Below are positions 57,513 to 64,000 of a stretch of DNA of 64,000 nucleotides, piece by piece. The stretch lies in the NCBI RefSeq assembly GCF_000767465.1, contig NZ_CP009291.1, forward strand, positions 3,886,501 through 3,950,500. The letters are read 5' to 3'. A program made the translations under genes and the position numbers. This DNA is from Novosphingobium pentaromativorans US6-1 (GTDB lineage Bacteria; Pseudomonadota; Alphaproteobacteria; Sphingomonadales; Sphingomonadaceae). Under the pieces are notes generated by a model that had not been told where the DNA came from, ran no database searches, and was given only the letters and a program-made list of their open reading frames with translations. Position 1 is the stretch's first letter, and the number at the start of each line of letters is the position of its first letter.

Positions 57513-59635
57513 TGACGGGCAGCGACAAGTTCTGGCCGCTTCTGGGCATCGGGCTCGACCTTTCGGGCGCCATCGCGGTGGCGAGCCTTGCGATCTGGCT
57601 GTGGCCGAGGCGTGAGCGCTTCGGCAATGTCGGCGGCCCGGTCGTCGTCGCCCTGTTCCTGACGGCGGCGTGGTGCCTCGCAATCGCCTCGGCGATGACC
57701 GGACGCCTTGTCCTCCTGCCTTCGCTGGCTGAAAGTGCCCGTAACCTGGGCTGGCTTTTCGTCATCTACCGTTTCTTCGCCAGTGACGGGCGTCACGCCA
57801 GTCTTGCGCCGATCCGTCCGGTGATCCTGGCGCTGGCCTTCGTCGAACTTCTGCACCTTGGTGTGGATGCGGCGCTGACGCGGGCCTCGTTCGAGGGTGC
57901 TTTCCTTCGCGTCGCGTTCGAATCCAATGTCCTGTTCCGCCTTCTGGTGACGGTCGGCGGACTGGTGCTCGTGCACAATCTCTACGCCGGTGCTTCGCGG
58001 GAGACCCGGCCGGGACTGCGCTGGCCGGCATCCGGCCTCGCCTTTCTCTGGGCCTTCGACCTCAACCTCTACACGATCGCCTACCTCGGCGGGGATTGGC
58101 CGCTTGAGATTGCGGCCTTCCGCGGAGTGGCCGCGCTGGCGATTGCCGGGGCCTTTTTGCTGGCCATCGCGCGCAACCGCGACGAACTGCGCCTCAAGCC
58201 TTCGCGTGCGGTCACTTTCCAGACTTTCTCATTGCTCGTCATCGGCGTCTATCTCGTGGCGATGGTGTCGGTGGCGCAGTGGCTGTCCTATGCCGGAGGC
58301 GATTTTGCACGCCTGATCGAACTGACCTTCCTGACACTGGCGAGTGCCTTTGCGCTGGTCGTCCTGCCGTCGCGCCGCGTGCGCGGCTGGTTCAAGGTTA
58401 CCCTGACCAAGCATTTCTTCCAGCACCGCTACGATTATCGCGAGGAATGGCTGCGCTTTACCCGCACCATCGGCAGCAGCGGTCTTGAAGCCAAGCCGCT
58501 GGGTGAGCGCGTCGTCCAGTCGATTGCCGATGTAACCGACAGTCCTGCCGGTCTCCTGCTTGCGCCGGGCGAGCAAGGCGAATTGACGCTGGCCTCGCGA
58601 TGGAACTGGGCGGAGATCGAAGTGCCCGCAGAGGCAATGCCGTTGCGCGCGCTCGAGGTCTTCGAACGCACGGGCTACATCACCGATCTCGACGACATTC
58701 GTGCCGGTGACGATTCCACCAGTCCGGGCATCATCGTGCCGCAGTGGTTGCTCGAGGATCGCCGTGCCTGGGCGCTGGTGCCGCTGGTCCACTACGAGCG
58801 CCTCGTCGGCATGGTCGTGCTGGCGCGGCCGCAGATCGTGCGCAAGTTCGACTGGGAAGACTTCGACCTCCTGCGTGTTATCGGCCAGCAGGTTGCCAGT
58901 TATCTTGCCGAGAATTCGAGCCAGGAAGCGCTCGCTGAATCCAGCCGATTCGAGGACTTCCACCGCCGCATCGCCTTCGTGATGCACGACATCAAGAACC
59001 TTGCCAGCCAGTTCAGCCTTCTGGCGCGCAATGCCGAGCTTCATGCCCACAAGAAGGAATTCCGCGACGACATGCTCGTCACCCTGCGCAATTCCTCCGA
59101 GAAGCTGAACGCCCTGATTGCCCGCCTTTCGCGCTACGGTAACGGTGCGGTGGAGAAGCTGGAACAGGTTCCGGTACTCGACGTGATCGATGCCGTCGCC
59201 CAGCGCTTCAAGGACAATCCGCAGGTGGTCGTCGCGGAAAGGCACGACCTGATCGTGAACGGCAATCGTCATTCTCTCGAGCAGGTTCTCGTCCACCTCA
59301 TCCAGAACGGTCTCGATGCCAGTGGCCCCGACAGCCCGGTTTTCCTCGCGGTAAGTGCGGACGGCCTCAATGCCCGCTTCGAAGTGCTCGATGCCGGTTG
59401 CGGCATGAGCGCGGAGTTCGTCCGCAACCGGCTGTTCAAGCCCTTCGTATCGACCAAGAACGGCGGCTTCGGCATTGGCGCCTTCGAAGCCCGCGAACTG
59501 GTGCGCGCGATGCGCGGCCGTCTCGAAGTGGAATCGCGCGAAGGCCTCGGCTCGCGCTTCGTGGTGCGTGTGCCGCTCGCCGCAGCCCAGGACATCTATG
59601 ACAACATCGCCAACAAGGACCAAAGGGTAGCCTGA
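57512..59635 (+). CDS. prsK: XrtA/PEP-CTERM system histidine kinase
   Basis: Membrane sensor kinase of 707 residues. About eight hydrophobic helices occupy residues 8-290, followed by a GAF-like domain (about 330-470). The phospho-acceptor is His492 in FVMHDIKNLASQFSLL, the H-box. The ATPase domain has the N-box LIQNGLDAS, G1 DAGCGMS and G2 NGGFGIGAFEA. PrsK occurs only with exosortase systems and should phosphorylate PrsR, encoded directly downstream with a one-base overlap. The stimulus is unknown. Confidence 0.94.
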   Translation: MTGSDKFWPLLGIGLDLSGAIAVASLAIWLWPRRERFGNVGGPVVVALFLTAAWCLAIASAMTGRLVLLPSLAESARNLGWLFVIYRFFASDGRHASLAPIRPVILALAFVELLHLGVDAALTRASFEGAFLRVAFESNVLFRLLVTVGGLVLVHNLYAGASRETRPGLRWPASGLAFLWAFDLNLYTIAYLGGDWPLEIAAFRGVAALAIAGAFLLAIARNRDELRLKPSRAVTFQTFSLLVIGVYLVAMVSVAQWLSYAGGDFARLIELTFLTLASAFALVVLPSRRVRGWFKVTLTKHFFQHRYDYREEWLRFTRTIGSSGLEAKPLGERVVQSIADVTDSPAGLLLAPGEQGELTLASRWNWAEIEVPAEAMPLRALEVFERTGYITDLDDIRAGDDSTSPGIIVPQWLLEDRRAWALVPLVHYERLVGMVVLARPQIVRKFDWEDFDLLRVIGQQVASYLAENSSQEALAESSRFEDFHRRIAFVMHDIKNLASQFSLLARNAELHAHKKEFRDDMLVTLRNSSEKLNALIARLSRYGNGAVEKLEQVPVLDVIDAVAQRFKDNPQVVVAERHDLIVNGNRHSLEQVLVHLIQNGLDASGPDSPVFLAVSADGLNARFEVLDAGCGMSAEFVRNRLFKPFVSTKNGGFGIGAFEARELVRAMRGRLEVESREGLGSRFVVRVPLAAAQDIYDNIANKDQRVA

Positions 59636-61011
59636 TGACCGACGCTCGTAGCAAGGTGCTTCCCAAGCTCCTGATCGTGGAGGACGATGCAGGCCTCCAG
59701 GCCCAGCTGAAATGGGCCTATGAGGACTTCGACGTGCTGATCGCCGGAGACCGCCAGTCGGCGCTGGCGCTGCTGCGCTCGGAAATGCCCGATGTCGTCA
59801 CGCTCGACCTCGGCCTGCCGCCGGACCCTGACGGGGTGAGTGAGGGTTTTGCCGTCCTCGATGAGATCATGGCGCTCAAGCCCGATACCAAGGTGATTGT
59901 CGCCAGCGGCCACAATGCCCGCGAATCCGCGCTGCAGGCGATCGCGCGCGGAGCCTATGACTTCTACCAGAAGCCGGTGGACATCGATGCGCTGGGCCTG
60001 ATCGTGCGCCGCGCCCTGCAGCTTCACCGGCTGGAGGAGGAAAACCGCCGTCTCGCGGCGAAAGTCGAGAAGGACGAGAAAGTATTGGGCCGGATGATCA
60101 CCGGCGCACCGGAAATGATCCGCGTCGCCCGCACGATCGAGCGCGTGGCCAATACCAATGTCTCGGTCATGCTGCTGGGGGCGAGCGGCACCGGCAAGGA
60201 ACTGCTCGCGCGCGGGCTGCACGATGCCAGCGACCGCGCCAAGGGTGAGTTCGTGGCGATCAACTGTGCGGCGATTCCCGAAAACCTGCTCGAGAGCGAG
60301 CTGTTCGGGCACGAGAAGGGGGCCTTCACCGGGGCGGTCAAGACCACGCCGGGCAAGATCGAGCAGGCCGGCGGGGGCACGCTGTTTCTTGACGAGGTCG
60401 GCGACATTCCGCTCCAGCTGCAGGTCAAGCTGCTGCGCTTCCTGCAGGAGCGCGTGGTCGAGCGGGTCGGCTCGCGCGAGTCGATCCCGGTCGACACCCG
60501 CATCGTCTGCGCTACGCACCAGGACCTGGAGACGATGATCACCGACGGGCGTTTCCGCGAGGATCTCTATTACCGACTTGCGGAGATCGTCGTGAAGATC
60601 CCGAGCCTGGCAGAGCGGCCCGGCGATGCGACGCTGCTTGGGAAGGCCTTCCTCAATCGCTATGCCAAGGAGATGAACCCGCGCGTACGCGGCTTTGCCT
60701 CCGACGCGCTGGCCGCGATCGATTCATGGAGCTGGCCGGGCAATGTGCGCGAGCTGGAAAACCGCGTGAAGCGAGCTGTCATCATGGCCGATGAGAAACT
60801 CGTTTCGGCAGCCGATCTCGACCTCAACGAACCGGACGAGGAAGTGATCAACGCGCTTAACCTCAAGTCCGCGCGCGAGCAGGCCGATCGCAAGGTGATC
60901 CGTCATGCGCTTGCCCGCAGCGAAGGGAATATTTCCAGCACCGCCAAGATGCTCGGGATCAGCCGCCCGACGCTCTATGACCTGCTCAAGCAGTACGATC
61001 TCCAGGCCTGA
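59635..61011 (+). CDS. prsR: XrtA/PEP-CTERM system sigma54-dependent response regulator
   Basis: NtrC-type activator of 458 residues. The receiver domain has acidic LIVEDDAG and phospho-acceptor Asp58 in VTLDLGLPP. The AAA domain has Walker A LGASGTGKELLARGLH, the sigma54 contact loop ELFGHEKGAFTGAV and Walker B GGTLFLDEVGDIPL. A Fis-like helix-turn-helix ends the protein (NISSTAKMLGISRPTLYDLLKQ). It should switch on exosortase and PEP-CTERM-related promoters via sigma54. No matching -24/-12 promoter was found in the window, so its targets may lie elsewhere. Confidence 0.95.
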   Translation: MTDARSKVLPKLLIVEDDAGLQAQLKWAYEDFDVLIAGDRQSALALLRSEMPDVVTLDLGLPPDPDGVSEGFAVLDEIMALKPDTKVIVASGHNARESALQAIARGAYDFYQKPVDIDALGLIVRRALQLHRLEEENRRLAAKVEKDEKVLGRMITGAPEMIRVARTIERVANTNVSVMLLGASGTGKELLARGLHDASDRAKGEFVAINCAAIPENLLESELFGHEKGAFTGAVKTTPGKIEQAGGGTLFLDEVGDIPLQLQVKLLRFLQERVVERVGSRESIPVDTRIVCATHQDLETMITDGRFREDLYYRLAEIVVKIPSLAERPGDATLLGKAFLNRYAKEMNPRVRGFASDALAAIDSWSWPGNVRELENRVKRAVIMADEKLVSAADLDLNEPDEEVINALNLKSAREQADRKVIRHALARSEGNISSTAKMLGISRPTLYDLLKQYDLQA

Positions 61012-62833
61012 ACCGTTCCTCGCGGCGAAGCGGCGCGGGACAGGAGGCTGGCAGCGGGCGGTGCTTGCGCTGCTGCTGCCGCTCCTGCTCGCCTTGCCGC
61101 TTGTCCTAATGGCGACGCCGGGATGGGGGGAGGACAGTCCGGCTGCTGCGCTGATCGAGGAGGCGCGTGGCGCTCTTGCCCGCGGCGACGGGATCGACGG
61201 CGAGGCGAAGCTGCGCGCTGCGCTGGATCGCGGCGCGAGTCGCACGGACGTCGCGGCCTACATGGGCGAGGCCTACCTTGCGCAGGGGAACCGGCAGAAG
61301 GCACGCGAATGGCTCGCCCCGGGCACGTTCACGCCGCAAAGCGCTGCCGAGGGATGGCGCGCGCTCGCCCGGCTGGAATGGGGGGACGGCGATTACGCGG
61401 CTGCAGGCAAGGCCTTCGAAAGAGCCCTTGCCATCTTGCCCGACGATGCCGGGCTGTGGGTCGAGATCGGTCGCCTGCGATATGCCAGCGGTCAACACCG
61501 GCTGGCCATAAGTGCGGCAGAACATGCCCTGCAGCTCGATCCCGCGAATGTCCGGGCGCTTGAGTTTCGCGGCCAGCTTGCCCGGGACCGTCATGGCCTG
61601 CTTGCAGCGCTTCCTTGGTTCGAGAAGGCGCTCCAGCAGGCGCCGGACGACGTGCCGGTGCTGCTCGAAAATGCAGCTACGCTGGGAGATCTTGGACGGG
61701 CGAGCGATAGCCTCGTCCTGACCCGGCAGGTGCTCAAGCTCAGCCCGGGGCACCCGCGCGCGTATTACCTTCAGGCAGTCCTGGCAGCGCGTGCCGGAAA
61801 ATACGAGCTGGCGCGCAGTCTGCTTGCGCATACCGGTAATCAGCTGGACCGGCAGCCGGGCGTATTGTTGCTGCGCGGGGTGAGCGAGCTTGGCGTGGGC
61901 AATCCGGCGGCGGCCTCGGAACTTTTCGAACAGGTCTTGCGAATGCGGCCCGACGATCGGCAGGCACAGGAACTGCTCGCCCGGTCGATCTACCTGAGCG
62001 GCGAATACCGCTACGTGACCTTGCGCTTTCGTGACCAGATCGGCCGCGCCGATGCCTCGCCTTACCTTCTGACCGTGGTCGCGCGCGCTTACGAGGCTCT
62101 GGGGGATCGCCAGCGCGCCGGAGAACTGCTGGACCTTGCGGCAAGGCCGCAGACAGCGGCGCTGCGTGTGCTTCCAGGGGGCAATGGAATTGGCGCGATG
62201 CTGGCCCGCGGGGAAGCGCCGGCGGCCGAAGCGCAGGCCGAAGCGGCGCAGCGCCGCGATCCGGGCTTTTTCGACAACCTCTCGCTTGCCGGCGACGTCC
62301 AGCTTGCGCTTGGCAGGCCGCAGGCAGCACAGGCGCGCTATAGTGCAGCGGCGCAGATTCGCATGTTCCCCAATCTCTTCGCCCGGCGCTTCGAGGCCTA
62401 TGTGATGGCGCACGACATGCGCGGCGCGCAGCAGCTTGTGGAAGGTTACCTGCGGGAAAGTCCAACCAACCGCGAAGCCCTGCGCGCCGCCGCGCGATTG
62501 GCCGTGTCGCAGGGCGATACCGGAAGGGCGCTCGCCATCCTCAAGTGGCTGCGAGACAATGGCGGCGCGCGCGACGTCCAGCTGTTGTGCGATCTTGCTT
62601 TGATCGAGGCGGACACCGGGGATGTCGAGGCTGCCCAGGCCGATGCCCGCACGGCCTATCGCCTGCAGCGCTCCAGCCCCGTCGCTACGCAGGCACTTGC
62701 CTATAGCTATGCGTTGAGCGGGCGCAATGCAGGGACGGCAACGGCCCTGCTCGACAAGGCGCAAGCAATGCTCGGCAACACGCCGCTCATAGCCGCCGCG
62801 CGGCGCAAGCTGTCGACGCCGGACGAGGGTTAG
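60977..62833 (+). CDS. TPR-repeat protein downstream of prsR (PrsT-like)
   Basis: About 618 residues of tetratricopeptide-like helical repeats (for example PDDAGLWVEIGRLRYASGQHRLAISAAEHALQLDPANVRAL). A basic N-terminal segment and a hydrophobic helix (AVLALLLPLLLALPLVLMATPGWG) suggest export or a membrane anchor. The position after prsKR is that of the PrsT protein, but it is shorter and has neither a lipobox nor a C-terminal PEP-CTERM. The start is uncertain: ATG 60977 overlaps the end of prsR by 35 bases and keeps the positive charges before the helix; GTG 61061, 13 bases after AGGAGG, is an alternative. Probably a periplasmic scaffold for the polysaccharide machinery. Confidence 0.8.
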   Translation: MTCSSSTISRPEPFLAAKRRGTGGWQRAVLALLLPLLLALPLVLMATPGWGEDSPAAALIEEARGALARGDGIDGEAKLRAALDRGASRTDVAAYMGEAYLAQGNRQKAREWLAPGTFTPQSAAEGWRALARLEWGDGDYAAAGKAFERALAILPDDAGLWVEIGRLRYASGQHRLAISAAEHALQLDPANVRALEFRGQLARDRHGLLAALPWFEKALQQAPDDVPVLLENAATLGDLGRASDSLVLTRQVLKLSPGHPRAYYLQAVLAARAGKYELARSLLAHTGNQLDRQPGVLLLRGVSELGVGNPAAASELFEQVLRMRPDDRQAQELLARSIYLSGEYRYVTLRFRDQIGRADASPYLLTVVARAYEALGDRQRAGELLDLAARPQTAALRVLPGGNGIGAMLARGEAPAAEAQAEAAQRRDPGFFDNLSLAGDVQLALGRPQAAQARYSAAAQIRMFPNLFARRFEAYVMAHDMRGAQQLVEGYLRESPTNREALRAAARLAVSQGDTGRALAILKWLRDNGGARDVQLLCDLALIEADTGDVEAAQADARTAYRLQRSSPVATQALAYSYALSGRNAGTATALLDKAQAMLGNTPLIAAARRKLSTPDEG

Positions 62834-62861
62834 GGGAGAGCTGGCCGGTAAGGAATCCGCG

Positions 62862-63740
62862 TCAGGCGGGCTTCTTGGGCTGGTAGGTCTGCTCGATGCC
62901 GGGGAACGTGCGGGCGCGCACTTCCTGCGCGTATTGCTCGGCAGCGCCCGAGATCAGGCCCGCGATGTCGGCATAACGCTTCACGAAGCGGGGGACGCGT
63001 TCGAACATGCCGCACATGTCCTCGGTGACGAGGACCTGCCCGTCGCACTCGGCCGAACCGCCGATGCCGATGCTGGGACAGCTGATCGCCTTGGTAGCCT
63101 CGATGGCAATGGGTTCGACCACGCCTTCGATGACGATGGCGAACGCGCCCGCATCGTCGAGCGCCTTGGCGTCGTTCACGATCTTCGCAGCTTCCGCGTC
63201 GCTGCGTCCGCGGGCGTTGTAGCCGCCCAGCACGTTCACCGCCTGCGGGGTCAGCCCGATGTGGCCCATCACCGGGATGCCGCGATTGGACAGGAATTCG
63301 ACTGTCTCGGCCATGGCTTCGCCGCCTTCGAGCTTCACGCCCGCACAGCCGGTTTCCTTGAGCAGGCGCGATGCGCTTTCGAAGGCCTGCTGGGGCGACT
63401 GTTCGTAAGTGCCGAAAGGCATGTCGACGATCACGGCGGCATGATAGCTGCCGCGCACGACCGCGGCACCGTGGGCGGCCATCATGTCGAGTGTCACCGG
63501 CACGCTGGAGGGCAATCCGTAAATGACCTGGCCGAGGCTGTCGCCGACCAACAACAGGTCGCAGTGAGCGTCAAGCAATTGCGCCTGGCGCGCGGTATAG
63601 GCGGTCAACATCACGATCGGCTCTTCGGTCACGCCGTCTTTCTTGCGGCGGCGGATCGCCGGGATCGTCAGCCGTTTCATCGGCGCGGGGGTTGGCGTGG
63701 CGCGACTGGTCGCGGTGTCGATCTGGAAGGTCGTGGACAT
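62862..63740 (-). CDS. panB: 3-methyl-2-oxobutanoate hydroxymethyltransferase
   Basis: First committed enzyme of pantothenate synthesis, 292 residues, adding a hydroxymethyl group from methylene-tetrahydrofolate to alpha-ketoisovalerate. Family features: [28 protein letters not shown], the metal-binding [20 protein letters not shown] and [18 protein letters not shown]. The ATG at 63740 begins [10 protein letters not shown]; the frame continues to 63788 but without advantage. panC is not adjacent. It converges with the TPR gene, whose stop is 28 bases away, with no clear terminator. Confidence 0.94.
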   Translation of the reverse strand: MSTTFQIDTATSRATPTPAPMKRLTIPAIRRRKKDGVTEEPIVMLTAYTARQAQLLDAHCDLLLVGDSLGQVIYGLPSSVPVTLDMMAAHGAAVVRGSYHAAVIVDMPFGTYEQSPQQAFESASRLLKETGCAGVKLEGGEAMAETVEFLSNRGIPVMGHIGLTPQAVNVLGGYNARGRSDAEAAKIVNDAKALDDAGAFAIVIEGVVEPIAIEATKAISCPSIGIGGSAECDGQVLVTEDMCGMFERVPRFVKRYADIAGLISGAAEQYAQEVRARTFPGIEQTYQPKKPA

Positions 63741-63927
63741 GCAAGGGCTTCTAGCCTCCGGACGCGAGTCTGGCAAAGAGACTTGCATGAGCGAAGTACC
63801 GGTCAGCGTGGACCCGTGACTTGACTGTAACGTGACAAATCAACAGGTCCAAGACGCTTCGCTCTTGCCAAGCGATAGCATGTCGCTAGCTTCGCGCCAT
63901 CCATGGAAAATCCGGGGGTTCACCGCA

Positions 63928-64000
63928 ATGTTCGGTCGCGTAAAGCCGTTAGACGCCATTCTGGCGACGGCTGAGAAAAAATCATTACATCGTTCGCTGG
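63928..64000 (+). CDS. Amino-acid permease, N-terminal fragment (cut by window end)
   Basis: Only the first 24 codons are present: MFGRVKPLDAILATAEKKSL then HRSL. This resembles the N terminus of APC-family cationic amino-acid permeases of sphingomonads, which start with a short basic tail of this kind before the first membrane helix. The membrane part lies beyond the window, so the assignment is tentative. The ATG has no strong ribosome site. A preceding ATG at 63903 is in another frame. Confidence 0.55.
   Translation, partial: MFGRVKPLDAILATAEKKSLHRSL

Overview
The window is about 64 kb of GC-rich DNA with the gene content of a sphingomonad alphaproteobacterium, probably Novosphingobium-like. 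Support for this: an exosortase A (XrtA) exopolysaccharide locus, RNase E ending in a GWW motif, a sdhB-thioesterase-zapE operon, and NodT-type efflux. The genus is an inference; no rRNA is present. The sequence looks like one ordinary chromosome segment. I found no insertion sequences, phage genes or CRISPR arrays, and one tRNA (Leu-CAA).

Layout. 46-5136: soluble NAD-dependent molybdenum formate dehydrogenase fdsGBAD. 5196-7314 (minus): molybdate importer modABC behind a ModE-like dyad. 7315-7912: gene-poor stretch with two operator-like palindromes, then a tiny membrane-protein ORF. 8157-12300 (minus): tripartite drug efflux system (membrane-fusion protein, DHA2 pump, NodT outer-membrane factor), whose promoter carries a perfect dyad between -35 and -10. 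12483-14524: an alpha/beta hydrolase and thioredoxin reductase. 14622-33300: XrtA/PEP-CTERM exopolysaccharide locus, in two divergent arms whose start codons lie 39 bp apart. The minus arm encodes a CelD-like acetyltransferase, an acyl carrier protein and two hydrolases. The plus arm encodes an AMP ligase, PLP decarboxylase, export lipoprotein, chain-length protein, tyrosine autokinase, outer-membrane barrel, ATPase, deacetylase, FemAB protein, glycosyltransferase, exosortase and amidotransferase. 33423-35833: a 36-codon ORF translationally coupled to a CHASE2-EAL c-di-GMP phosphodiesterase. 35841-36113: a possible short transcript. 36254-38627 (minus): sdhB, thioesterase, zapE. 39063-46769: SDR, RNase E, cell-wall amidase and PBP1A. 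46821-47833: the ohrR/ohr peroxide module. 48020-52209: a xanthine dehydrogenase-family molybdenum hydroxylase operon with two unusual small distal genes. 52228-55833: small lipoprotein, efp, inositol monophosphatase, tRNA-Leu, M20 hydrolase. 56127-62833: second XrtA locus (priming sugar transferase, PrsK/PrsR two-component system, TPR protein). 62862-63740 (minus): panB. 63928-end: start of an amino-acid permease.

How the parts fit. Molybdenum links formate dehydrogenase, its importer and the molybdenum hydroxylase operon. The two XrtA blocks, about 23 kb apart, should together initiate, polymerise, export and regulate an exopolysaccharide and sort PEP-CTERM proteins, although no PEP-CTERM substrate was seen here. 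The phosphodiesterase beside the main block suggests c-di-GMP input.

The least explained items are: the small MoaD-like and TauD-N-terminal-like genes attached to the molybdenum hydroxylase; the coupled 36-codon ORF before the phosphodiesterase; the possible short transcript after it; and several perfect dyads, notably one built with rare codons inside the acyl-CoA ligase gene and a shared palindrome near both ends of the polysaccharide plus arm.
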